NCBI GenBank assembly: GCA_035564555.1
Contig: DATMTS010000039.1
Span: 1-64,000, forward strand
Length of the DNA: 64,000 nucleotides
From: DATMTS01 sp035564555
GTDB lineage: Bacteria; Actinomycetota; Actinomycetes; Actinomycetales; Microbacteriaceae
Direction: 5' to 3'
Within the stretch, counting starts at the first letter, position 1; every line of letters starts with the position of its first letter. The translations under genes and the position numbers were made by a program. This document shows, piece by piece, positions 1-8,614 of the stretch. A model generated the notes under the pieces. That model saw nothing but the letters and a program-made list of their open reading frames with translations. It did not search any database and was not told the DNA's origin.

Positions 1-115
1 CGAGGCGATCTCCCGCTGCCGCAGCCAGGCCCGGTGGCATTGGAGGGGTAGCCCTTGTCCGACAGGGCTCGGTCCGCCCGTAACCGGGGCCGCCCGACTG
101 TGCGCGCCCGGATCT
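1..115 (-). pseudogene. IS5-like transposase fragment, frameshifted
   Basis: Read on the minus strand, the edge of the window encodes GRPRLRADRALSDKGYPSNAT and then, after a frame change, AWLRQREIAS. Together these resemble the middle of an IS5-family DDE transposase, where a typical run is 'RTRPDRVLADKAYSSRA…LRRRGI'. The fragment starts abruptly near base 115 and continues past base 1 out of the window. The frame change within about 100 bases and the missing N-terminal half indicate a dead copy. Identification rests on a short motif only. Confidence 0.5.
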
Positions 116-143
116 CGTCGTGGGTGCACCGGCCCCGCATCGT

Positions 144-1010
144 TCAGCCGCCCGAAAGCGCTCTTCGAGGATCGGCCCCGTGAAGCTTCAGGCGCTCCCA
201 TGCCTCGCTGAAGTGGTTGAGGGCACCGGCGCCGGCGCCGACGTCCAGTTCGTCGGCGGTGATGAGGCTCTGGGTGATCCAGGATTTCGTTGCTCGAATG
301 GCATGCGCCCAGTCGCCGAGCCTGACCCGGTTCGTGGCGAGGCCCGCGGAGAGGCAGCAGCCGGTGCCATGCGTATTCGCCGTCGCGATCCGCGGCGCTG
401 TCCATTCGAGAACGGCTTCACCGGTTCCAAGTGTGTCTTGCGCGTCCACCAGCGCGTCCGGCGACGTGCGTCCTCCGAGGTGGCCTCCTGTGATGAGCAC
501 GGCGGTCTGGAAGCGGTCGGAGAGCCGTTGCGCCTGTGCGATCGCAGCCGCCCAGGTCGAGGCACGTTCTTTCCCGGCGAGGGCCGCGAGCTCGTCGAGA
601 TTGGGGGTCACGACACTACACGCCGGCAGCAGGTCCCGAATCGCTTGCACTAGGTCGCCGGTGCCGAGCGGGCGACCGGTGCTGGCTTTGATGACCGGGT
701 CGAGCACGACGACCGGTGGAGCTGTTCTGGCGAGCCAGTCGGCGACGATCACCGCGTTCTCGGCGGTTGCGAGCATTCCGATCTTCACAGCGTCGATGGT
801 GACGTCGTCGCTGACGGCATCGAGTTGCTCGGCCAGAAACGCCGCCGGGGGAGTGTGGATCGCGCGCACTTCGGTGGTGTTCTGGGCCACGAGGGCGGTG
901 ATCACGGCCATGCCGTAGCCGCCGTTCGCGGCGATGCTCTTGAGATCGGCGTGGATGCCGGCGCCGCCGGTCGGGTCGGTGCCGGCGATGCTGAGCACGC
1001 GAGGGATCAC
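144..1010 (-). CDS. thiD: ThiD, hydroxymethylpyrimidine/phosphomethylpyrimidine kinase
   Basis: This 288-residue protein has the usual ThiD length. It phosphorylates HMP and HMP-P to HMP-PP, the pyrimidine half of thiamine, in the cytoplasm. The N-terminal VLSIAGTDPTGGAGIHADLK is the classic substrate-binding start of the ribokinase-like family, and the anion-hole region near residues 215-225 reads ANTHGTGCCLS with the GTGC loop. The start is GTG at 1010. A TAAGGT box lies six bases upstream, so the message is probably leaderless. The gene is divergent from thiC and is not itself under the riboswitch. The last residues (EAWERLKLHGADPRRALSGG) form a short extra tail. Confidence 0.95.
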   Translation of the reverse strand: MIPRVLSIAGTDPTGGAGIHADLKSIAANGGYGMAVITALVAQNTTEVRAIHTPPAAFLAEQLDAVSDDVTIDAVKIGMLATAENAVIVADWLARTAPPVVVLDPVIKASTGRPLGTGDLVQAIRDLLPACSVVTPNLDELAALAGKERASTWAAAIAQAQRLSDRFQTAVLITGGHLGGRTSPDALVDAQDTLGTGEAVLEWTAPRIATANTHGTGCCLSAGLATNRVRLGDWAHAIRATKSWITQSLITADELDVGAGAGALNHFSEAWERLKLHGADPRRALSGG

Positions 1011-1016
1011 GGCGCG

Positions 1017-1022
1017 ACCTTA
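1017..1022 (-). promoter_or_regulatory. -10 box for leaderless thiD
   Basis: On the minus strand TAAGGT is followed by six bases (cgcgcc) and the GTG start of thiD. No Shine-Dalgarno sequence fits in between. Confidence 0.55.
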
Positions 1023-1067
1023 GCAGGTTCGGTTCGACGGACCGCGGATCGTGCGGTATCGTCGTCG

Positions 1068-1160
1068 CATCCACACGGGAGCCCTTGCAAGGGCTGAGAT
1101 CGGGCTGATGCAGCCTGCGACCGTTCGAACCTGTCCGGGTAATGCCGGCGAAGGAAGTAG
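1068..1160 (+). ncRNA. TPP riboswitch (THI element) upstream of thiC
   Basis: The leader of thiC contains the conserved THI-box parts in order: CACGGGAGCCC, the CTGAGA core, then GACCGTTCGAACCTGTCCGG, and finally GGTAATGCCGGCGAAGGAAG just before the gene. These are the P2-P3 and P4-P5 elements that bind thiamine pyrophosphate. The thiC start follows 12 bases later, so the switch probably controls translation or early termination of thiC. Confidence 0.95.
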
Positions 1161-1171
1161 GAGACTCCTCC

Positions 1172-2905
<1,734 letters not shown>

Positions 2906-2962
2906 GTGGCGGGGATGGTTCCCCCGGATGTCGGGGGGCCCGCCGTGCGAGCGACCGGGACG

Positions 2963-3622
2963 CTAGCTCGGACGAACAGTCGTGACGGCGGGGAGCGCGG
3001 CACGCAGGCGCCGGGCGCTCTCGGCGGGGTCGTCTGCTTCGGTGATCGCTCGTACGACGACCACGCGTTCAGCTCCGGCCGTGACCACCTCGTGGATGTT
3101 CGTCTGGTCAATGCCTCCGATGGCGAACCACGGGCGGGAGGAGCTTCGGCGCTCTACCTGCGCGGCGGTGTAGCGGACGAGCTCGGTCCCGACGCCGGGG
3201 CGACCGGGCTTGGTCGGGGTCGCCCAGACCGGCCCGACGCAGAAGTAGTCCAAGCCGTCCGCTCCGAGCGCGGCGTCGACCTGTTCCATGCTGTGGGTCG
3301 ACAGACCGATCCTCATCTCCTGTCCGACGACCGTGCGTGCGATGCGCGCTGGAAGATCGTTCTGGCCGAGGTGGAGGACCGGAGCACCGGTGACCCGGGC
3401 GATGTCCGCTCGGTCGTTGACCGACCACAGCTTGCCGTGCCGGGAGGCGATCTCGGCGAGTACGTTCAGGATCTCGAGCTCCTGGCCGCCCTCGATGGTC
3501 TTGTCGCGCAACTGGATGATGTCGACACCGCCGGCGTAGGCGGCGTCGACGAAGTCGGCGAAGTCGCCGCGCCGGGTGCGCGCGTCGGTGCAGACGTAAA
3601 GCCGGGCGGCGGCGAGGGACAT
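2963..3622 (-). CDS. thiE: ThiE, thiamine-phosphate synthase
   Basis: ThiE joins HMP-PP to the thiazole phosphate to give thiamine phosphate. The protein has 219 residues, the standard length, and starts MSLAAARLYVCTDAR as actinobacterial ThiE proteins do. The pyrophosphate-binding segment IIQLRDK, the SVNDRADIA segment and the GPVWATPTKPGRPG loop are intact, as is the C-terminal FAIGGID. The open frame continues far upstream on this strand, but that extension is antisense to thiO. A TACGCT box sits six bases before ATG 3622. The gene is convergent with thiC and divergent from thiO with essentially no spacer. Confidence 0.95.
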   Translation of the reverse strand: MSLAAARLYVCTDARTRRGDFADFVDAAYAGGVDIIQLRDKTIEGGQELEILNVLAEIASRHGKLWSVNDRADIARVTGAPVLHLGQNDLPARIARTVVGQEMRIGLSTHSMEQVDAALGADGLDYFCVGPVWATPTKPGRPGVGTELVRYTAAQVERRSSSRPWFAIGGIDQTNIHEVVTAGAERVVVVRAITEADDPAESARRLRAALPAVTTVRPS

Positions 3623-3628
3623 GAGGTC

Positions 3629-3634
3629 AGCGTA
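3629..3634 (-). promoter_or_regulatory. -10 box for leaderless thiE
   Basis: TACGCT on the minus strand is separated from the thiE ATG by gacctc. It lies within the stretch where thiO should begin. Confidence 0.5.
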
Positions 3635-3664
3635 TCGGCGGTTCCGGTTCGCTCCGGTCGACCT

Positions 3665-4873
3665 GTCGCGGACCTCGCCGTCATCGGGGGCGGCATCATC
3701 GGCTTGAGCATCGCCTGGAGGGCGGTACAGCGTGGACGGTCTGTGCGGCTGATCGATCCGGCGCCGGCCCGGGGTGCGACTTTCGCGGCGGCCGGGATGC
3801 TGGCCCCGGTCAGCGAGTACCACTATCAGGAAGACGATCTCCTGCCGCTGATGCTGGAGTCGGCATCCCGATATCCCGAGTTCGTGCGTCAGCTCACGCC
3901 GGAGCGCTCGACGGTGGGCGAGGCCACGGGATACCTCGCCACCGAGACGCTGCTGGTGGGGGTCGATCACGGGGATCGGCAGGCGCTGGCCGACCTGCAC
4001 GCGGCACACCGCCGGTGGCGCCTGCCTGTCGAGCCGCTGACCACGCGCGAGGCGCGGTCCCGGGAACCACTGCTGAGCCCGCGTGTGAGCTCTGCGTACT
4101 GCATCGAAGGCGATCACCAGATCGATCCCCGAGTTCTCGCCGCACGCCTGCTCGAGGAACTCAGCTGCGCCGAGGACGCCGAGATCGTGCATGAGCGCGC
4201 GACCGCACTCGTCCACAGGGATGCGGTCGACCCGGACTCGCCCGTTGTCGGCGTCCGGCTGGAAAGCGGCGCGATCGTCGCGGCGGGGGAGGTGGTGCTC
4301 GCCAACGGTACCGGCGCGACCTCCATGGGTGAACTCCCGACGCGCCTCACCCTGCCCGTGCGACCGGTCTTCGGCGACATCCTTCGGCTGCGGGTGCCCA
4401 AGAGGCGTCGTCCACTGCTCACTGCGACCATTCGCGGACTGGTGCACGGTGAGAGCGTCTACCTGGTGCCCCGCGCTGACGGCACGCTGGTCGTCGGCGC
4501 GACGCAACGCGAGGACGGCCTGCGCGGCGTCTCGGCAGGCGGTGTCCATCGGCTCCTTCGCGATGCACAGGAGACGCTTCCCGCTGTCGCCGAGCTCGAG
4601 TTGATCGAGATCACTGCGCGGGCACGACCCGCCACTCCCGACAACGTGCCCCTGCTGGGCAGGGTGCGCGGGCCAGCAGGCGGGGATATCGCGGGGTTGA
4701 TCGTGGCGACCGGCTTCTTCCGACACGGGGTGCTGCTGGCTCCTGCCGCGGCAGATCTCTGCCTCGACCTGATCGATGGACCGGTCGCCGGCGCGCGTTC
4801 GCACGCATTCCGGCCCGACAGATTCTCACGGCCCGGCGCCGCCTCGGCGGCAGGAAGGACATCCCGACGATGA
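3665..4873 (+). CDS. thiO: ThiO, glycine oxidase (start unclear)
   Basis: This FAD enzyme oxidises glycine to the imine (dehydroglycine) used for thiazole synthesis. The Rossmann motif VIGGGIIGLSIAWR is near the N-terminus, ATFAAAGMLAP follows the FAD-binding fold, and the C-terminal ARPATPDNVPLLG and GLIVATGFFRHGVLLAP segments are typical of ThiO/DadA-like oxidases. The end overlaps thiS by ATGA. No ATG, GTG or TTG lies in frame close to the Rossmann motif; the nearest is about 100 codons upstream inside antisense thiE. In-frame GTT codons occur at 3641 and 3647. An ATG at 3621 is in another frame. The stated start marks the first codon of clear homology, not a proven start. Confidence 0.88.
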   Translation, partial: VADLAVIGGGIIGLSIAWRAVQRGRSVRLIDPAPARGATFAAAGMLAPVSEYHYQEDDLLPLMLESASRYPEFVRQLTPERSTVGEATGYLATETLLVGVDHGDRQALADLHAAHRRWRLPVEPLTTREARSREPLLSPRVSSAYCIEGDHQIDPRVLAARLLEELSCAEDAEIVHERATALVHRDAVDPDSPVVGVRLESGAIVAAGEVVLANGTGATSMGELPTRLTLPVRPVFGDILRLRVPKRRRPLLTATIRGLVHGESVYLVPRADGTLVVGATQREDGLRGVSAGGVHRLLRDAQETLPAVAELELIEITARARPATPDNVPLLGRVRGPAGGDIAGLIVATGFFRHGVLLAPAAADLCLDLIDGPVAGARSHAFRPDRFSRPGAASAAGRTSRR

Positions 4874-5106
4874 CGATCACCGTCAACGGGCAACCACGAA
4901 GCACTCGGGCGGGCCTCACCGTAGCCGACCTCGTCGAGGAACTCACCGGCGTCCGCGTCACCAGCGAGGGGGGTGTGCCGGACGGCACCACTTTCGGCAT
5001 CGCCGTCGCGGTCAACTCAGTCGTGATCCACCGCGCAGGCTGGGCCCGGCAGGAACTCGCCGATCGGGACGTGGTCGAGATCGTCAGTGCGACCCAGGGA
5101 GGCTGA
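4870..5106 (+). CDS. thiS: ThiS, sulfur carrier protein
   Basis: This 78-residue ubiquitin-like protein ends in Gly-Gly (SATQGG). ThiF adenylates that end and it is then loaded as the thiocarboxylate that gives sulfur to ThiG. It begins MTITVNGQP, the usual ThiS opening, and carries the AVAVNSVVIHR segment. It is slightly longer than typical ThiS (about 66) because of a loop at residues 27-44. Its ATG overlaps the thiO stop, and thiG starts two bases after its stop, so the four genes are translated as one operon. Confidence 0.95.
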   Translation: MTITVNGQPRSTRAGLTVADLVEELTGVRVTSEGGVPDGTTFGIAVAVNSVVIHRAGWARQELADRDVVEIVSATQGG

Positions 5107-5108
5107 GC

Positions 5109-5882
5109 ATGAACAGCGATATCTTGTGCATCGACGGCGTCGAATTCACGTCGCGACTGATCATGGGCACCGGTGGTGCGCCCAGCCATGCCGGCCTCGG
5201 GTCGGCGCTGACCGCCTCCGGCACACAACTCACGACCGTCGCCATGCGCCGTCACGATCCTTCTTCGGAGGGTTCGCTGTTCCAGCTGATCAGCGACAAA
5301 GGCATCCGGCTGCTTCCCAACACCGCGGGCTGTCTCACCGCACGAGAGGCGATACTGACCGCCGAGCTGGCGCGGGAGGCTTTGGCGACGAACTGGATCA
5401 AGCTCGAAGTGATCGCGGACGAAGACACCCTCCTCCCAGACGGTGCGGAACTCGTCGCTGCCACCGAACAACTCGTGGCGCGCGGATTCGTCGTCTTCGC
5501 CTACACCAACGACGACCCAGCCCTCGCCCTTCGTCTTGAGGAGCTGGGCGCCGCAGCCGTCATGCCGCTCGGCGCTCCGATCGGCACCGGGCTGGGCATC
5601 CTGAACCCGCACAATATCTCGCTGATCGTCGAACGGGCGCGCGTTCCGGTCGTCCTCGACGCCGGCATCGGCACAGCCTCGGATGCTGCGCTCGCGATGG
5701 AACTCGGCTGCGACGCGGTCCTCCTGGCGACGGCGGTCACCCGTGCCCAAGACCCTTCCGGGATGGCGACGGCGTTCCGGCATGCTGTGATCGCCGGCCG
5801 CCTCGCCGCCCTGTCGGGACGGATTCCGCGGCGAACAACCTCGCTGGCTTCCTCTGCAATGGAAGGGCGGCCCGACCTGTGA
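5109..5882 (+). CDS. thiG: ThiG, thiazole synthase
   Basis: ThiG builds the thiazole phosphate ring from deoxyxylulose phosphate, dehydroglycine and ThiS thiocarboxylate. The 257-residue protein has the usual TIM-barrel landmarks: FTSRLIMGTG, LLPNTAGCLTAREA, the Schiff-base lysine in NWIKLEV (Lys98), AAAVMPLGAPIGTG and VVLDAGIGTASDAA. ATG 5109 lies directly after thiS and matches family starts; a longer open frame upstream is a shadow. It overlaps the next gene by GTGA. Confidence 0.96.
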   Translation: MNSDILCIDGVEFTSRLIMGTGGAPSHAGLGSALTASGTQLTTVAMRRHDPSSEGSLFQLISDKGIRLLPNTAGCLTAREAILTAELAREALATNWIKLEVIADEDTLLPDGAELVAATEQLVARGFVVFAYTNDDPALALRLEELGAAAVMPLGAPIGTGLGILNPHNISLIVERARVPVVLDAGIGTASDAALAMELGCDAVLLATAVTRAQDPSGMATAFRHAVIAGRLAALSGRIPRRTTSLASSAMEGRPDL

Positions 5883-7048
5883 CCACGGCGGAGCTCGGAG
5901 CAAAGCTCGCGCCCCTCGTCGATGCCGCGCTGGGCCTGGAAGCGGAAGAACTCGATCGGTATTCGCGTCACATCCTGCTTCCGGAGATCGGTCAGGCCGG
6001 GCAACGGCGACTCAAGAACGCCCGCGTGTTGGTCGTCGGCGCCGGCGGCCTCGGCTCACCGGTGCTCCTCTACCTCGCCGCAGCCGGCATCGGAACACTC
6101 GGGATCATCGACGACGACCGTGTGGAGGCAAGCAACCTCCAGCGCCAGATCATCCACGGCGTCGCCGACATCAGCCGGCTCAAAGTCGATTCGGCCCGCG
6201 ATGCCCTGAACGCGGTCAATCCGTTGATCAGAGTCGTATGTCATCCGGAGCGGCTTTCCACCGGCAACGCCATCGAACTGTTCGAACAGTACGACCTCGT
6301 CGTCGATGGCGCCGACAACTTCGCCACTCGCTACCTGGTGTCCGACGCAGCGGCGCTTACCGGAAAACCGTGCGTCTGGGGCTCGATCCTCGGCTTCAGC
6401 GCCCAGGTCAGCGTCTTCTGGAACACGCACGGGCCCACCTATCGGGACCTTTACCCGGACCCGCCCCCGCCGGAGTCGGCCCCGTCGTGCGGCGAGGCCG
6501 GGGTTCTCGGCATGCTCTGCGGAGTCGCCGGGTCGATGATGGCGGCCGAGGTCGTCAAGCTCGTTACGGGAAGCGGTAGACCACTGCTCGGCCGACTCTC
6601 GATCTTCGACCTCGGGCAAGTGCGCTGGCAGGAACTTCAGCTTGGGACCGACCCGGCACGGCCGCCGGTCACTCGGCTCGCCTCGGACCCGGAAGTGTGC
6701 ACAGTCGCGGACCCCGTCACCGGCCGCTTCGACCTCGTCCCGGTGACCGAGTTGAACGCATTGCTGGATGATCGCAGGTCGGGGCGCGTCGAGTTCGAAC
6801 TCGTCGATGTCCGCGAGGAGGACGAGTCCGCGCGCCTGCAGATCCCAGGGTCGCGCTCTGCCCCGCTCAGCCGCCTCAGGCGACAGGGCACGCTCAACGG
6901 AATGCCGTTCGAGACGCCCGTGATCGTCTACTGCGAGGCCGGTCCGCGCTCGCGCTCGGCCGCGACAATCCTCCGCGACGCAGGCTACAGCGGTGTCCGC
7001 ATCCTCGACGGGGGCATCGACCGATGGATGGAAGGGAGGAACCGCTGA
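5879..7048 (+). CDS. ThiF/MoeB-like adenylyltransferase fused to rhodanese
   Basis: This 389-residue protein has two parts. Residues about 23-255 are an E1-like adenylyltransferase: RYSRHILLPEIG, the nucleotide motif VLVVGAGGLGSPVLLYLAAAG, DDDRVEASNLQRQ, DGADNFATRY, and the SCGEAGVLGMLCG stretch with the likely thioester cysteine. Residues about 285-389 are a rhodanese domain with the active-site loop CEAGPRS (Cys352). It should adenylate the ThiS C-terminus and move sulfur onto it. This resembles the MoeZ/MoeBR fusions of actinobacteria, so it may also serve molybdopterin or other carriers. Its position next to thiG favours ThiS here. Confidence 0.9.
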   Translation: MTTAELGAKLAPLVDAALGLEAEELDRYSRHILLPEIGQAGQRRLKNARVLVVGAGGLGSPVLLYLAAAGIGTLGIIDDDRVEASNLQRQIIHGVADISRLKVDSARDALNAVNPLIRVVCHPERLSTGNAIELFEQYDLVVDGADNFATRYLVSDAAALTGKPCVWGSILGFSAQVSVFWNTHGPTYRDLYPDPPPPESAPSCGEAGVLGMLCGVAGSMMAAEVVKLVTGSGRPLLGRLSIFDLGQVRWQELQLGTDPARPPVTRLASDPEVCTVADPVTGRFDLVPVTELNALLDDRRSGRVEFELVDVREEDESARLQIPGSRSAPLSRLRRQGTLNGMPFETPVIVYCEAGPRSRSAATILRDAGYSGVRILDGGIDRWMEGRNR

Positions 7049-7163
7049 CGCGGCGCAAGGCGAAGGCCATCGCCGATCGCAGGACTCCTGCACATCATCG
7101 ACGGGCCTGCCGGTAGCTCCCTTTGGTGGACCCACACGCATCGGCACACGGTCCCGAATTAAC

Positions 7164-7194
7164 TTGACAGGGCTACGAGTGTGCGGCGTAACCT
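7164..7194 (+). promoter_or_regulatory. Candidate sigma-70 promoter
   Basis: TTGACA (7164-7169) and TAACCT (7189-7194) are separated by 19 bases. The first box is perfect and the spacing is longer than ideal. The site fits the secreted protein gene that starts 61 bases downstream. Confidence 0.4.
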
Positions 7195-7255
7195 GAGATT
7201 TGCTCATTAACCACGTGTCGAGCGTGGTCGAAACATTGGATGCGAGGGAGTCATC

Positions 7256-7693
7256 ATGCGCGAAGGATCAAAATTAACGAAGAAGAAGGGGATGTCCGTT
7301 CGCGGCCGCATCCTCTTCGCGATAGCAGCGACCGTATCGCTGGTGGGACTCGCGGCTGCGCCGGCTATGGCCGACTCCTGCGCGAACGTCAGCCGACCCG
7401 CGCCGCAGGGGTGGACGCCGGCGACGACCTACCAGGCACCGCTGTTGCAGGGAGGATGGGTATGGTTGCCGAGCCTCACGTCCGTTTTCGGACCCGCTAC
7501 CTTCCCTCCTTTCTGGGGCAAGATCACTCCGGGAACCGAAGACTCGATTCTGCTCAACGCCCCGGGGAACAACGGCAATTTCACCAATGGAAAGACCGTT
7601 TCGCTCCTGGGTGTATCTGCTATCTGCGATGTGAGCAGCCAGGCATACGTGGTGCGCCAGACGGATCACGGCATCCAGACGGGGTGTGAGTAG
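7256..7693 (+). CDS. Small secreted protein of unknown function
   Basis: This protein of 145 residues is not recognised as any family. A basic N-terminus (MREGSKLTKKKG) is followed by a hydrophobic segment and an AMA-D signal-peptidase-like site near residue 41. The mature part of about 105 residues contains three cysteines and is rich in Pro, Thr, Gly and aromatic residues (GGWVWLPSLTSVFGPATFPP). ATG 7256 follows a GAGGGA ribosome-binding site by eight bases; an ATG at 7292 is an alternative. It stands alone between the thi operon and debris. Its function cannot be inferred. Confidence 0.7.
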   Translation: MREGSKLTKKKGMSVRGRILFAIAATVSLVGLAAAPAMADSCANVSRPAPQGWTPATTYQAPLLQGGWVWLPSLTSVFGPATFPPFWGKITPGTEDSILLNAPGNNGNFTNGKTVSLLGVSAICDVSSQAYVVRQTDHGIQTGCE

Positions 7694-7779
7694 TCGGGCC
7701 ACGGCCTGACCGCCACGTAGCGCGAGGCGAACCCCTGCACGCGACGCGCTGCGATGGAGAAGGCCCCTCGATCTCAGTA

Positions 7780-7949
7780 ACCGGGCGGCGTCGAGTGTGT
7801 AGCGTGTTTGAGCGGTCGGCGTAGGCGTCGAGCGTCATCGCCGCCGTCTTGTGCCCGGGAGATCGCTGCAGCGGTTTGACGTTAGCCCCGGCCCTCACGG
7901 CCAAGTTGGCTGCTGTGTGTTTGAGGGCGGGCGGAGCCAGGTGTTCGAA
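7780..7949 (-). pseudogene. Tyrosine-recombinase (integrase) C-terminal remnant
   Basis: The minus strand encodes FEHLAPPALKHTAANLAVRA and continues GANVKPLQRSPGHKTAAMTL then DAYADRS. This matches the end of phage-type integrases, usually 'LRHTAASLAVSAGANVKAVQRMLGHKSAAMTLDVYADLF'. The box arginine of LRHT is now Lys. The GH and the tyrosine of DxYAD remain. Nothing upstream continues the gene, and after ADRS the frame turns to unrelated sequence, so this is a decayed tail. Confidence 0.65.
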
Positions 7950-8063
7950 GACGCCGTCTCGTAGTGCCGGGCGGCACCGTGATTGCCGGTTCCTGGCTGT
8001 GTCTGGGCGGGCCGGGTAACCGCCCTACGAGCCGGCCGCTTGTCACGAGAATCATCGATCTGA

Positions 8064-8411
8064 GCGACCGCACGGGAATGCGGTGCTCTCGCGCAGATTC
8101 AAGCCGTCGACGGCCTCTCCCAGCTGGAACTCGCCGTCGAACTCGGCGTGGACCGCACCACCATGGCGCAACTCCTCGACACTCTCGAACAACGCGGCCT
8201 GGTCTCCCGTGTGCCGCTCCCCGCAGATCGGCGAAAGAATCGCGTCTCGCTCACCGAGGCCGGACAAGACATTCTCGCCCGCGACCACCTCGTTCGCGAG
8301 GAACTGGATGGTGAGTACTTATCCCCGGTGGATGCCGGAGGACGAGCAGCCTTTCGCGCGGCGCTGCACGCCATCATCGAGCACCACCAGAGTTCACCAC
8401 CGACCACGTAG
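8064..8411 (+). pseudogene. MarR-family regulator, 5'-truncated
   Basis: The frame reads ALAQIQAVDGLSQLELAVEL then GVDRTTMAQLLDTLEQRGLV and PADRRKNRVSLTEAG, which is the winged helix of a MarR regulator, and runs to a normal stop at 8411. It is open only back to a TGA at 8061. No ATG, GTG or TTG occurs before GTG 8148, which lies inside the recognition helix. The N-terminal 30-40 residues of the dimer domain are gone. The loss point lies about 110 bases from the integrase remnant, suggesting one rearrangement. A short GTG-started product without a full HTH is unlikely to act. Confidence 0.6.
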
Positions 8412-8614
8412 CAACATGAGTGCGCGTGACGCGGTCGCGTCGCCCGGCGACAACTGACCCGACACGTCGGCAGAAAAGGGGAATTGACCGTCATCAACGC
8501 AGTACCGGGGTCCAAGATGAGCACTAGCGTGATGGTCACGCGCGGGGAGCCAAGCCGTTGTGGCTCGACCACGAAGCATCTAGCAGTTTCCACCAACTTC
8601 TCAAAGGAGAACAC
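8412..8614. other. Gap before the NCS1 permease, with a palindrome
   Basis: No gene is seen. A 15-base inverted repeat (gcgtga tgg tcacgc, 8527-8541) lies about 75 bases before the permease start and could be a regulator site. An AAAGGAG ribosome-binding site is at 8603-8609. Confidence 0.35.

Noticed and set aside
2963..4804. Minus-strand frame of 613 codons
   Set aside because: Only the last 219 codons are ThiE. The upstream part is antisense to thiO and has no family pattern.
8148..8411. Functional 87-residue MarR protein from GTG 8148
   Set aside because: It would lack part of the recognition helix and the N-terminal dimer helices, so it was listed as a pseudogene.
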